64,000 bases of DNA from Nocardioides alkalitolerans DSM 16699. GTDB taxonomy: Bacteria; Actinomycetota; Actinomycetes; Propionibacteriales; Nocardioidaceae. How positions within the stretch are numbered: position 1 is the first letter of the stretch; every line of letters begins with the position of its first letter. The stretch covers positions 1,032,562 to 1,096,561 of the forward strand of contig NZ_KE384533.1 in the NCBI RefSeq assembly GCF_000426525.1, read 5' to 3'. Of the stretch, positions 44,351 through 53,006 are shown one piece after another. A program made the translations under genes and the position numbers. The notes below the pieces were generated by a model, which was given only the letters and a program-made list of their open reading frames with translations, ran no database searches and was not told the DNA's origin.

Positions 44351-45961
44351 TCAGTGCTGCGAGGCACCCTCGGCGCCGGCGCCGGTGAGCGCGCGGACCT
44401 CGAGCTCGGCGTACAGCTTCTCCGAGTTCGTCTCCCGCTTGCTCAGCGTGCCGATGATGCCGAGCAGGAAGCCCGCGGGGATCGACACGATGCCCGGGTT
44501 GTTGAGCGGGAAGATCGCCCAGTCGGAGTCCGGGAACAGCGACGTCGGGGCGCCCGAGGCGACCGGCGACAGCAGCACCAGGCCGACGCAGGTGATGAGC
44601 CCGCCGTAGATGCTCCAGGTGGCGCCGCGGGTGTTGAAGCGCTTCCAGAACATGTTGAACAGGATGGCCGGCAGGTTCGCCGAGGCCGCGACCGCGAAGG
44701 CCAGGGCCACGAGGAACGCGATGTTGAGGCGCTGCGCCGGGATGGCGAGCACGATCGCGACGCCGCCGATGACGAAGGCGGAGATGCGGGCGACCCGCAC
44801 CTCGTCCTTCTCGGTGACCGGCTTGTCCTTCTTGATGACGCCTCGGTAGAGGTCGTGCGCGACCGACGAGGAGGACGCCAGCGTTAGGCCGGCGACCACC
44901 GCGAGGATGGTCGCGAACGCCACCGCCGAGATCAGCGCCAGCAGGATCGCGCCCCCGGTGGAGCCGTCGCCGCCTCCGACCGCCTCTGCCAGCAGAGGTG
45001 AGGCCAGGTTGGAGTTGCCGCCGACGGTCGAGCCCTCGGAGGTGTCGAGCAGGGCGGCGGCACCGAAGCCGAGCACCAGCGTCATCAGGTAGAAGGCGCC
45101 GATGAGGCCGATGGCCCACAGCACCGACTTCCGCGCGTCCCGCGCCGTCGGCACGGTGTAGAAGCGGATGAGGATGTGGGGCAGGCCGGCGGTGCCGAGC
45201 ACGAGCGCGATGCCGAGGGAGAGGAAGTCGATCTGCGAGGTCAGCGTCGCGCCGTACTGGAGACCGGGCTGCAGGAACGCCTCGCCCTTGCCGGAGTTGT
45301 CGGCGGCCTCGCCGAGCAGCTTCGAGATGTTGAAGTCGAACTTCGCCATCACCAGCACCACGATGAGCGCGGAGCCGAGCATCAGGAGCACGGCCTTGGT
45401 GATCTGGACGTACGTCGTGCCCTTCATGCCGCCGACGACGACGTAGAAGATCATCAGCAGGCCCACGCCCACGATGACGATGTTCTTGATGAAGTTGTTG
45501 TTCGGGTCGACGCCGAGCAGGAGCGCGACGAGCGTGCCCGCACCGACCATCTGCGCGAGCAGGTAGAAGATCGAGACCACGACGGTCGAGACCGACGCGG
45601 CGGTGCGGATCGGGCGCTGCCGCATCCGGAACGCCAGCTGGTCGGCCATCGTGTAGCGGCCGGCGTTGCGGAGCATCTCGGCCACGAGCAGCAGGGCCAC
45701 GAGCCACGCGACGAGGAAGCCGATCGAGTAGAGGAACCCGTCGTACCCGTAGATCGCGATCGCGCCGGAGATGCCGAGGAACGACGCGGCCGACATGTAG
45801 TCGCCGCCGATCGCGAGGCCGTTCTGGAAGCCGGAGAACGAGCGGCCGCCGGAGTAGAAGTCGGCCGCCGTCTTGGTCTGCCGGCTCGCCCAGAAGGTGA
45901 TGCCGACCGTCAGCGCGACGACGCTGAGGAAGAGGACGGTGGTGAGGGCCTGCTGGTTCAT
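44351..45961 (-). CDS. actP: Acetate/carboxylate:sodium symporter (ActP/MctC type)
   Basis: The 536-aa protein of the solute:sodium symporter family has 13 or so membrane segments. Typical stretches are DFYSGGRSFSGFQNGLAIGG, GDYMSAASFLGISGAIA and LPHILIRFYTVPTARDARKS, which match the ActP/MctC group that imports acetate and short monocarboxylates. It follows a DUF485 gene with a 4-nt overlap (ATGA), the usual arrangement. With acs 190 bp downstream it forms an acetate uptake and activation locus. Confidence 0.93.
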   Translation of the reverse strand: MNQQALTTVLFLSVVALTVGITFWASRQTKTAADFYSGGRSFSGFQNGLAIGGDYMSAASFLGISGAIAIYGYDGFLYSIGFLVAWLVALLLVAEMLRNAGRYTMADQLAFRMRQRPIRTAASVSTVVVSIFYLLAQMVGAGTLVALLLGVDPNNNFIKNIVIVGVGLLMIFYVVVGGMKGTTYVQITKAVLLMLGSALIVVLVMAKFDFNISKLLGEAADNSGKGEAFLQPGLQYGATLTSQIDFLSLGIALVLGTAGLPHILIRFYTVPTARDARKSVLWAIGLIGAFYLMTLVLGFGAAALLDTSEGSTVGGNSNLASPLLAEAVGGGDGSTGGAILLALISAVAFATILAVVAGLTLASSSSVAHDLYRGVIKKDKPVTEKDEVRVARISAFVIGGVAIVLAIPAQRLNIAFLVALAFAVAASANLPAILFNMFWKRFNTRGATWSIYGGLITCVGLVLLSPVASGAPTSLFPDSDWAIFPLNNPGIVSIPAGFLLGIIGTLSKRETNSEKLYAELEVRALTGAGAEGASQH

Positions 45962-46347
45962 CGGTCGTCCTCCTTGCGGAGCGCGTCGGGGCCGGCGGCG
46001 CTCGCGGCGGCCCGGTCGAAGCGGTCGTTGAGCTCGCTGGCGAGCGGGTCGAAGTTGCGCTGGGAGTAGACCGCGTAGAGCCAGGCGATGCCGAACGTCG
46101 TGACGAACTGCAGCAGGCCGAACACGAGGGCGACGTTGATGTGGCCGACGACCTGGGTGTTCATGAACCCGGGCGCCCAGTTGGAGAGCGCGACGTAGGT
46201 CAGGTACCAGACCAGGAAGGCCACGGTCCACGGGATGACGAAGCCGCGGTAGCGGCTGCGCAGCCGCTGGAACTCCTCGGTGCGCTGGAGGTCGTCGTAG
46301 ATGGGTGCGGAAGCTTCTCGGTAGCTTCCGTCGGGGGTGTCTGCCAT
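45958..46347 (-). CDS. DUF485 membrane protein
   Basis: The 129-aa protein has a soluble N-terminus (about 45 residues with EFQRLRSRYRGFVIPWTVAF leading into the membrane), two membrane segments and a short tail. DUF485 proteins always precede ActP-type symporters and are thought to assist their assembly or activity. The ATG follows GAGGAGAG by 4 nt. A Crp-type palindrome lies 21 bp upstream and probably regulates this operon. Confidence 0.92.
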   Translation of the reverse strand: MADTPDGSYREASAPIYDDLQRTEEFQRLRSRYRGFVIPWTVAFLVWYLTYVALSNWAPGFMNTQVVGHINVALVFGLLQFVTTFGIAWLYAVYSQRNFDPLASELNDRFDRAAASAAGPDALRKEDDR

Positions 46348-46367
46348 GAGCTCTCCTCGACGAGGCG

Positions 46368-46404
46368 TGTGATCGGCCTCACGCTAGGAGTGGTGCCAGT
46401 CACA
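46368..46404. promoter_or_regulatory. Crp-type sites and promoter of the acetate symporter operon
   Basis: TGTGA-TCGGCC-TCACG (46368-46383) matches the Crp/GlxR consensus in nine of ten defined bases. A second, weaker site (AGTGG-N6-TCACA, 46389-46404) follows. ACGCTA at 46381-46386 gives TAGCGT as a -10 box on the minus strand, so the first site overlaps the promoter core and the likely start of transcription. Confidence 0.6.
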
Positions 46405-46529
46405 CGGAACGCGCAGGCGCCCCGGCGTCGGCGGGCGGCGCGGCCGTGTCGGTGAACGGTCGGCTGTGCGCGACGAGCGGTCGGCGATCCCCCCGGCGTG
46501 CGCGGGGTCCGGGGTGCCAAGATGCCTGC

Positions 46530-47318
46530 ATGCGCGTCCACCACGTCGTCGCCGGCGTCGTCCGCCCGAGGTTCGTCCCGCGCGCGATCTGCCACGTCCT
46601 GGTCTGCGAGCACGCGGACGGGCTGGTCCTGGTGGACTCCGGGTTCGGTACGGCGGACCTGGCCGACCCGCGTCGCCTCGGCCCGATGGGTCGCCTCCTC
46701 CGACCCGACTGCGACCCCAGCACCACCGCCCTCGCCGCCGTGCTCGCGCTCGGTCACGCCGCCGCCGACGTCACCCACGTCGTGCTCACCCACCTCGACC
46801 TCGACCACGCGGGCGGGCTCTCGGACTTCCCCCACGCCGTCGTGCACACCACCGCCCAGGAGTGGGAGGCCGCGACCGTCGGCACCGGCATGCGCGAGCG
46901 CCCGCGCTACCGACCGGTGCAGTGGCAGACGACGAGCGACGTGCGCCGCTACGGCGGGGCCGGCGACGCCTGGCAGCACGGGCTGACCGGCCACGAGGTG
47001 CTCCCCGGGATCACGCTCGTGCCGATGACCGGCCACACCCGGGGGCACGCGGCGGTCGCGGTGCAGGCGGAGGACGGGCTCGTCGTGCACGCCGGCGACG
47101 CCGCCTTCGACGGCAGCGTCTTCGGCGCGGTCGACCCGGTGACGGGGGAGCCGCTCGGCCGGGTGCCGCACCTGCGGGCGTTCGAGAGGGTCGCGGCCCG
47201 CAAGCCCCTGCGCGTACGGCGCAACCACGCCGCCCTGCGCCGCCTCGCCGCCGACCCGGGCATCACCGTCGTCACGGCCCACGACGGACGGTTGATGCCG
47301 CCCGACGAGGACTTCTGA
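46530..47318 (+). CDS. MBL-fold metallo-hydrolase (lactonase-like)
   Basis: The 262-aa protein has the metallo-beta-lactamase motif LTHLDLDHAGG (about residues 89-99), the later His in MTGHTRGHAAV, the Asp in HAGDAAFDGS and a terminal His in TAHDGRL. The HxDxDH variant of HxHxDH and the overall pattern fit AttM/AiiA-like lactonases and related hydrolases. Substrate is unknown. The ATG at 46530 is supported by CAAGAT 6 nt ahead. A 32-bp-period repeat array starts immediately after its stop. Confidence 0.87.
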   Translation: MRVHHVVAGVVRPRFVPRAICHVLVCEHADGLVLVDSGFGTADLADPRRLGPMGRLLRPDCDPSTTALAAVLALGHAAADVTHVVLTHLDLDHAGGLSDFPHAVVHTTAQEWEAATVGTGMRERPRYRPVQWQTTSDVRRYGGAGDAWQHGLTGHEVLPGITLVPMTGHTRGHAAVAVQAEDGLVVHAGDAAFDGSVFGAVDPVTGEPLGRVPHLRAFERVAARKPLRVRRNHAALRRLAADPGITVVTAHDGRLMPPDEDF

Positions 47319-47511
47319 CCGAGCTGTCGGGTCTGCACGCTCCAGGTGTGCCGAGCTGTCGGGTCTGCATCGTCGGTGCCGTGCCTGGCGAGGCAGACGC
47401 GACAACTCGGCGTCCTTCGGTCGTGCACACGCGACAACTCGGCGTCATCCGGTCGTGCAGACGCGACAGCTCGGCGTCATCCGGTCGTGCAGACGCGACA
47501 GCTCGGCGTCA
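47319..47511. repeat. 32-bp-period tandem repeat, array D
   Basis: Two units with CCGAGCTGTCGGGTCTGCA start at 47319 and 47351. Four inverted units start at 47393, 47425, 47457 and 47489, each GCAGACGCGACA(A/G)CTCGG or nearly so. The period is exactly 32 bp in both blocks. The array fills the gap between two convergent genes, and the last unit holds the stop of the symporter. The blocks face each other, so the transcript could fold into a long stem. Confidence 0.8.
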
Positions 47512-49113
47512 GCCGCGGTCGAGGTCCAGCACCTCGGGCGTGTGGAGCCGCACCATGAACCGGTCGGTGTAGGCCGGGACGCGGCCCGGGGTGGCCCGGC
47601 TGACGCCGACCATCACGGCGAAGGCCAGCGGCACGCTCCAGGCGGCGGGCTGGGTGAGGAGGGCGACGGTCCAGCCGCCGCTGCCGCCCTCGACCACCAG
47701 GGCGGCGACGACGCCCACCCCCGACCCGATCCCGCCGACGACGAGCCCGGCGAGCGCGCCGACGTCCGTGAGGCCGCGCCACCAGATGCCGAGCACGAGC
47801 AGCGGGCAGAACGTGGAGGCCGCGACCGCGAAGGCCATCCCGACCGACCGGGCGACGGGCAGGTCCGGGGCTGCCAGGGCCGCCGCGCACGGCACCGTCG
47901 CGGCGAGCACCGCGCCGAGCCGGAACGCCGCGACGGGTCCGAACCGGGGCCGGCGTCCCTGCCCCGTCCCGGACACGGCAGGGCGGGCCGCCTGCCGCCG
48001 CGTCACGGCCTGGCTCAGCACCCCGGCGACCGCGATCGTGAGCCCCGACGACGTCGAGAGGAACGCCGCGAACGCGCCCGCCGTCACCAGTGCGGTCAGC
48101 ACGTTCTCGAGCACCCCGTCGAGCATGAGGCTGGGCAGCTGCAGCACCACGGTGTCGGCGCCGTCGGAGGGGGTGAGCGCCCCGGCGTACACGCGACCGA
48201 GCGCGCCGTACACCGGCGGCAGCAGGTAGAAGACGCCGAGGAGGCCGAGCACGACCAGCGTCGTCCGACGCGCCGCCCGGCCGTCGGGGTTCGTGTAGAA
48301 GCGGACGACCACGTGCGGCAGCCCCATCGCGCCGAGGAAGGTCGCGACCATCAGCGAGTAGGTGACGTAGAGGCCCTGCGGCCCGTCGGCGAGGCCCGCG
48401 ATGGAGCCGCCGAACGGCATCGACCAGTCGTCCGCGACCCCCGGCCCCGTGACGCCCGACCCGCCCTCGCCCGCCCCCGTCGGCCGGCCGTCGCCGACCC
48501 ACACGACGAGCAGCACCGCGAGCGGCAGCAGCAGCGCGGTGAGCTTCAGCCAGTACTGGAAGGCCTGCACGAAGGTGATCGAGCGCATCCCGCCCGACGC
48601 GACGCCCGCGAGCACGACGAGCGCCACCACCACCCCGCCCAGCCAGCCGGGCGCCCCGGCGACGGCGGTGAGGGTGAGGCTCGCGCCCTGGAACTGGGGG
48701 ATGAGGTAGATCCAGCCGATCGCGACCACGAGCACCGCGCACAGGCCGCGCACCTGCGGCGACGCCAGCCGGGCCTCCGCGAAGTCCGGCAGCGTGTAGG
48801 CCCCCGACCGGCGCAGCGGGGCGGCGACGAGGGCGAGCAGGACGAGGTAGCCCGCCGTCCAGCCGACGGGGTACCAGAGCATCTCCGCGCCGTACACGAG
48901 CACCAGGCCCGCGACGCCGAGGAACGACGCGGCGGAGACGTACTCGCCGCCGATCGCCGAGGCGTTGAGCGTCGGCCGCACCGAGCGCGAGGCCACGAAG
49001 AAGTCGCTCGTGGTGCGCGAGAACCGCAGCCCCCACGTGCCGATCACCAGCGTCGCCACGATCACGACGGCGACGGCCCCGGCACCCCAGCGGGGGTCGA
49101 GGTCGGCGGTCAC
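47509..49113 (-). CDS. Solute:sodium symporter, second copy
   Basis: The 534-aa protein is a second member of the solute:sodium symporter family with about 13 membrane segments and the family stretches DFFVASRSVRPTLNASAIGG, GEYVSAASFLGVAGLV and MGLPHVVVRFYTNPDGRAAR. It is close to ActP-type carboxylate symporters. The GTG start overlaps by 4 nt the end of a small membrane protein gene, which is preceded by a LytTR regulator and a LytS-type kinase. This suggests substrate-induced uptake of a carboxylate such as acetate, pyruvate or lactate. Confidence 0.9.
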   Translation of the reverse strand: MTADLDPRWGAGAVAVVIVATLVIGTWGLRFSRTTSDFFVASRSVRPTLNASAIGGEYVSAASFLGVAGLVLVYGAEMLWYPVGWTAGYLVLLALVAAPLRRSGAYTLPDFAEARLASPQVRGLCAVLVVAIGWIYLIPQFQGASLTLTAVAGAPGWLGGVVVALVVLAGVASGGMRSITFVQAFQYWLKLTALLLPLAVLLVVWVGDGRPTGAGEGGSGVTGPGVADDWSMPFGGSIAGLADGPQGLYVTYSLMVATFLGAMGLPHVVVRFYTNPDGRAARRTTLVVLGLLGVFYLLPPVYGALGRVYAGALTPSDGADTVVLQLPSLMLDGVLENVLTALVTAGAFAAFLSTSSGLTIAVAGVLSQAVTRRQAARPAVSGTGQGRRPRFGPVAAFRLGAVLAATVPCAAALAAPDLPVARSVGMAFAVAASTFCPLLVLGIWWRGLTDVGALAGLVVGGIGSGVGVVAALVVEGGSGGWTVALLTQPAAWSVPLAFAVMVGVSRATPGRVPAYTDRFMVRLHTPEVLDLDRG

Positions 49114-49604
49114 GCGGGGTCCGCGGGGTCGGTACGGCGGGGGGTCCCCGCCCGGTCGGCCACCAGGTCGGCGAAGTCGCGCTCGTTGGCCTCGGCCCGC
49201 CGCACGTGCAGCCACCCGAGCCCGAACAGCACGGGATAGACCGCGCCGCCCAGCACCAGCCAGGCCAGGGGCAGGCCGGCGACCCGCACGGCCGCGAGCT
49301 CCGGCGCGACGGAGAAGACCAGCGGCAGCGAGCCGACGAGGAGCACCAGCAGGCCGACGGTGCGCAGGCCGAGCCGCAGCTGCTCGGAGAGCAGGGAGCG
49401 CAGGTAGACCTCGCCGGTCGGGGTGCCGGCGTCGATCTGCTCGGTGCCCGTGCTGCGGCGCACGTGGGTGCGCGGCGCACCGGTGACCCGCACCCGCGCG
49501 GTCGGGGGCAGCACGCCGCCGGGCCCGCCGGGACTGCCGGTGCGGTCGGTGCGGTCGGTGCGGTCGGCGCGGTCGGGCCGCGGTGTCCCGTCGCTCTCCG
49601 GCAC
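49110..49604 (-). CDS. Small two-segment membrane protein paired with the symporter
   Basis: The 164-aa protein has a disordered, charged N-terminus with a DRTDRTDRT tripeptide repeat and two membrane segments (about residues 92-112 and 118-140), ending in a soluble tail. Size and position, directly before a symporter with a 4-nt overlap, are those of DUF485-type partners, but the sequence is not clearly DUF485. The GTG at 49604 lies two bases beyond the regulator stop and is the likely start. The role in symporter assembly is inferred from context. Confidence 0.75.
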   Translation of the reverse strand: MPESDGTPRPDRADRTDRTDRTGSPGGPGGVLPPTARVRVTGAPRTHVRRSTGTEQIDAGTPTGEVYLRSLLSEQLRLGLRTVGLLVLLVGSLPLVFSVAPELAAVRVAGLPLAWLVLGGAVYPVLFGLGWLHVRRAEANERDFADLVADRAGTPRRTDPADPA

Positions 49605-49606
49605 GG

Positions 49607-50386
49607 TCAGCGCGACCCGGCGAGCAGCTCGCGCAGCGCCCGGGTGTGGCGCCGGCTGACGCCCAGCTCGACCCCGGCGACCACGACGGCGCAGCGGCCC
49701 TGCTCCATGCGCACCTCCTCGACGTGCGCGAGCGCCACCAGCAGCGAGCGGTGGATGCGGACGAACCCGGCGCTCGCCCACTCCTCCTCGAGCGTCGCGA
49801 GAGGGGTGCGCACGAGGTACGTCGTGGGCTCGCCGTCGAGGCGGGCGTGCAGCCGCGCGTAGTCGCCGTGCGCCTCGACGTGCGTGATCGCCGAGCGGGG
49901 CAGGAAGCGCGTCACGCCCCCGCGCTCGACCCGCACCTGCTCGTCGCCGGTCGGGGCCGGGGGGCCGCCGTGGCGGGCGAGCACGCGCCGTACCGCCTCG
50001 GCCAGCCGCTCCTCGCGCAGCGGCTTCAGCAGGTAGTCGACCGCCCGCAGGTCGAACGCCTCCACGGCGTGCTCCTCGTGGGCGGTGACGAAGACGATCG
50101 GGGGCGGCTCGCGGAAGTTGGCGAGCACCCCGGCCAGCTCGAGGCCCGAGAGGCCCGGCATCGCGATGTCGAGGAAGACGGCGTCGACGCCGCCCTCGTG
50201 CAGGTGCCGCAGCGCCTCGGTCGCCGACGCGCACATCCGGGTCTCGCCGACCCGGGGGTCGCGGCCCAGGAGGTAGGCGAGCTCGTCGCGGGCGGGCAGC
50301 TCGTCGTCGACCACGAGCACGACGCCGAGGGCCGGGGCGACGGGTGCCGCGTCCGGGGGCTCCGGGGGCGTCGTGGCCTGGGTCAC
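49607..50386 (-). CDS. LytTR-type response regulator
   Basis: The 259-aa regulator has a receiver domain (VVLVVDDELPARDELAYLLG, phospho-acceptor in AVFLDIAMPGLSGLEL, Lys in YLLKPL) and a C-terminal LytTR DNA-binding domain (ITHVEAHGDYARLHA, FVRIHRSLLVALAHVEEV). Such regulators pair with LytS-type kinases and in enterobacteria (BtsS/BtsR, YpdA/YpdB) switch on pyruvate transporters. Here the adjacent symporter is the obvious target. GTG at 50386 has ACCGTA (TACGGT on this strand) 6 nt ahead, so it may have its own transcript, 46 bp after the kinase gene. Confidence 0.93.
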   Translation of the reverse strand: MTQATTPPEPPDAAPVAPALGVVLVVDDELPARDELAYLLGRDPRVGETRMCASATEALRHLHEGGVDAVFLDIAMPGLSGLELAGVLANFREPPPIVFVTAHEEHAVEAFDLRAVDYLLKPLREERLAEAVRRVLARHGGPPAPTGDEQVRVERGGVTRFLPRSAITHVEAHGDYARLHARLDGEPTTYLVRTPLATLEEEWASAGFVRIHRSLLVALAHVEEVRMEQGRCAVVVAGVELGVSRRHTRALRELLAGSR

Positions 50387-50392
50387 GCGCCG

Positions 50393-50398
50393 ACCGTA
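50393..50398 (-). promoter_or_regulatory. -10 box of the LytTR regulator gene
   Basis: On the minus strand TACGGT lies 6 nt before the GTG at 50386. Confidence 0.45.
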
Positions 50399-50432
50399 CC
50401 GCCTGCCGGCCGTGCTCGAGCGCCCCTGACCC

Positions 50433-51599
50433 CTACGCGTGCACGCCGGGCGTGAACTTCGGCAGCCGCACGGTGACCTTCGTGCCGGCGCCCGGCGCGG
50501 TCTCCACCACGAGCCCGGCCTCGTCGCCGTACGTCGCCCGCAGCCGCGCGTCCACGTTGCCCAGCCCGACCGACGGGTGCGCGCCCTCGCCCGACCCGGC
50601 GCCCGTGCCCGGCCCGGCGTCGGGCACCGGCTCGCCCCGCAGCACCCGGGCGATCCGCTCGGGGTCCTCGCCGGCGCCGTCGTCCTCGATCTCGACGAGG
50701 CAGACCTGGTCGAGGTCGCGCGCCACGATCGTCACGGTCGTGACGGGCCGCGACGACCCCGCGAGCCCGTGCCGCACGGCGTTCTCCACCAGCGGCTGCA
50801 GGCAGAGGAACGGCACGGTCACGGGCAGCACCTCGGGCGCGATGCGCAGACGTACGGCGAGCCGGTCGCCGAAGCGGGCCTGCTCGAGCAGGAGGTAGCG
50901 CTCGATGGAGCGCAGCTCCTCCGCCAGCGTCGTGAACTCGCCGTGCCGCCGGAAGGAGTAGCGGGTGAAGTCGGCGAACTCGAGCAGCAGCTCGCGCGCC
51001 CGGTCGGGGTCGGTGCGCACGAAGGACGCGATCGCGCCGAGGGAGTTGTAGATGAAGTGCGGGCTGATCTGGGCCCGCAGCGCCCGCACCTCGGCCTCGA
51101 CGAGGCGGTTGCGCGACGCGTCGAGCTCGGCGAGCTCGAGCTGGCCGGAGACCCAGACGGCCACCTCGTCGGTGGCGCGCACGAGACGTCCCGTCAGCTG
51201 CGGCGCCAGCACGGTCAGCGTGCCGACCACGGTGTCGTCGACCACGAGCGGGCTGCTGATCGCGGCGCGCACGAGGCAGGCGGCCGCCTCGCACGGCAGG
51301 TCGTCGGCGTCGCCGAGCACGGTCGTGCCGGCCGCCACGGCCCGCGCCGCCAGGGCGCCGGACTGGGCGGCGTGGTGGCTGCCGATGCCGTCCCACGCCA
51401 GCACGGCGGTGGTGTCGGTGAGGGCGACCGCGGGCGTGCCCAGCAGGGCGTGCAGGTGGCGCACGGCCTTCTCGGCGCTGGCCGCGGTCAGGCCCTGGCG
51501 CAGCGCGGGGGAGGCCAGCGACGCGGTGTGGAGCGTGCGGAACGTGGCGCGGTCGGCCTCGGTGCCGAGGCGGGTACGACGTCGGGTCCAGCGCGCCAC
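50433..51599 (-). CDS. LytS-type sensor histidine kinase
   Basis: The 388-aa kinase has no membrane segments. The N-terminal 165 residues look like a GAF-type sensor, and the His_kinase domain follows with the phospho-acceptor in LRAQISPHFIYNSLGAIASF, the N-box LQPLVENAVRHGL and the G-box GLGNVDARLRATYG. In the LytS family the sensor is normally membrane-bound; this soluble, GAF-like form implies sensing of a cytoplasmic metabolite. It precedes the LytTR regulator by 46 bp. The GTG start has GGAGGT 6 nt ahead. Confidence 0.9.
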   Translation of the reverse strand: MARWTRRRTRLGTEADRATFRTLHTASLASPALRQGLTAASAEKAVRHLHALLGTPAVALTDTTAVLAWDGIGSHHAAQSGALAARAVAAGTTVLGDADDLPCEAAACLVRAAISSPLVVDDTVVGTLTVLAPQLTGRLVRATDEVAVWVSGQLELAELDASRNRLVEAEVRALRAQISPHFIYNSLGAIASFVRTDPDRARELLLEFADFTRYSFRRHGEFTTLAEELRSIERYLLLEQARFGDRLAVRLRIAPEVLPVTVPFLCLQPLVENAVRHGLAGSSRPVTTVTIVARDLDQVCLVEIEDDGAGEDPERIARVLRGEPVPDAGPGTGAGSGEGAHPSVGLGNVDARLRATYGDEAGLVVETAPGAGTKVTVRLPKFTPGVHA

Positions 51600-51649
51600 G
51601 GCGCGACCTCCGCTCGGTGGGCGATCGGTGGGGCGATCGGTGGGGCGGG

Positions 51650-52753
51650 TCAGTCGAAGCGGATGAGGAGGTCCGGCTCGGCCGGGTCGTCCGGCTCGTC
51701 GACGACGGAGCGCGCCGGGCGGGCCGGGGCCGCCGGGGCGCGCGGCACGGTCGGTCGCGGGGTCGTCGGACGCGGGGCGAGCTCGGCCCGCACCGGCGCC
51801 ATCTCGCCCGTGTCGACGACGTAGGTGATGACGCCCTCCATCGTGTCGCCCAGGTCGAAGTCCGAGCGGGGGCCGGGGAAGGGCTGCGTGTCGTCCAGGT
51901 GGGCGGCGCGGTCGTCCGCGTCCCGGCGGTCGGCCGCGGCGCGCTCGTCACGGCCGATGCTCTGCGCGAGGTCCAGGGGGTCGACGGGACCGCCGTGGCG
52001 TGCGTCCTCCGGGTGGTCGGGCTGCTCGTCCCCGAGGGCCTCCTGCTCGACGGCCCGGGCCGCGGCGCGGGCGGTGCGCTCGTCCAGCTCGGCGGCCTCC
52101 GCGGCCGCGCGGGCCTGCTCGGTCACCAGGGCCCACGCCTCGGCGAGCACGGGGGCGCGGTAGCAGTGGCTGACCCACGGCAGCTGCATCCCGTCGGGGC
52201 CGCGGCCGTAGTCGTCGTACAGGTCGAGGGCGTCGGAGACCGCGCGCTCCTGCTCGGAGTGGCTGCGCGCCAGCACGGTCGGCAGGCCGCGGACGACCTC
52301 GGCCAGGCCGTCGCGCGTGACGACCTGCCAGAAACGGAAGGTCTCGACCAGGGGGTGGCCGAAGTAGGGCGAGCCCGTCATGCCGGGCAGGGGGTCGGCC
52401 GCGCCGGGGATGCGCACGGCGTTCGCCAGCTTGCGCACCCACGGGATGCGCTGGTCGTGCTCGTGCGCGACGACGGCCACCTGGCCGCCCGGCCGGAGCA
52501 CGCGCGCGGCGACCTGGAGGTCGGGGACCCGGTCGACGGCCACGATCGCGTCGACGGAGCGGTCGGGGAGGCTCATGGTGCCGTCCTCGCTGCCGCGCAC
52601 GTCGTACCCCAGGGCCGCCAGGGCCTCGTGGATCACGCGGGTGGAGGCGGGGTCGCCGACGAGCACGACGGTGCGCCCCGACTGCCCGGCGAGCCACACG
52701 GCGGCGTCGGGCGGGAACGGGGTGGTGCGGGTGGTGGAGGACAGCGGGTCCAT
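51650..52753 (-). CDS. Putative SAM-dependent methyltransferase with disordered tail
   Basis: The 367-aa protein has a methyltransferase-like Rossmann region in residues 1-150: TVVLVGDPASTRVIHEALAA, SVDAIVAVDRVPD and RVLRPGGQVAVVAHE, the last being typical of class I enzymes. Residues 150-230 are helical, and the final 130 residues are acidic and Pro/Ala-rich, probably disordered. The glycine loop that binds SAM (ExGxGxG) is not clear; its place is taken by VGDPAS. Activity is therefore uncertain. It is separated from the kinase gene by 50 bp on the same strand. TAGCCT lies 10 nt before the ATG. Confidence 0.65.
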   Translation of the reverse strand: MDPLSSTTRTTPFPPDAAVWLAGQSGRTVVLVGDPASTRVIHEALAALGYDVRGSEDGTMSLPDRSVDAIVAVDRVPDLQVAARVLRPGGQVAVVAHEHDQRIPWVRKLANAVRIPGAADPLPGMTGSPYFGHPLVETFRFWQVVTRDGLAEVVRGLPTVLARSHSEQERAVSDALDLYDDYGRGPDGMQLPWVSHCYRAPVLAEAWALVTEQARAAAEAAELDERTARAAARAVEQEALGDEQPDHPEDARHGGPVDPLDLAQSIGRDERAAADRRDADDRAAHLDDTQPFPGPRSDFDLGDTMEGVITYVVDTGEMAPVRAELAPRPTTPRPTVPRAPAAPARPARSVVDEPDDPAEPDLLIRFD

Positions 52754-53006
52754 GGTGGGCGCGAGGCTACCGGCGGGGGTACGGCGAACGCGGCCGACGC
52801 GCCGCGCGTCCGCGCGTGAGCGGCGTCGACCCCGCCGGCGGGGCCCGTTCGGTGGACCGCTCCCCACACCGGACGATCTCGCGTGGGGAGCGCGACCCAC
52901 AGCACCAAGTCGTTACAGAGTTTTCATCGAATGAAACGCTTTGCTCAGCCGTTTCTGGGGTTAGCGTGCCGAGGTCACCCACGCATGTCATCCCGAGAGG
53001 TCCCTC

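Noticed and set aside
47319..47511. Possible CRISPR array (regular 32-bp units)
   Set aside because: The units are contiguous tandem copies without unique spacers, the orientation flips within the block, and no cas gene is present.
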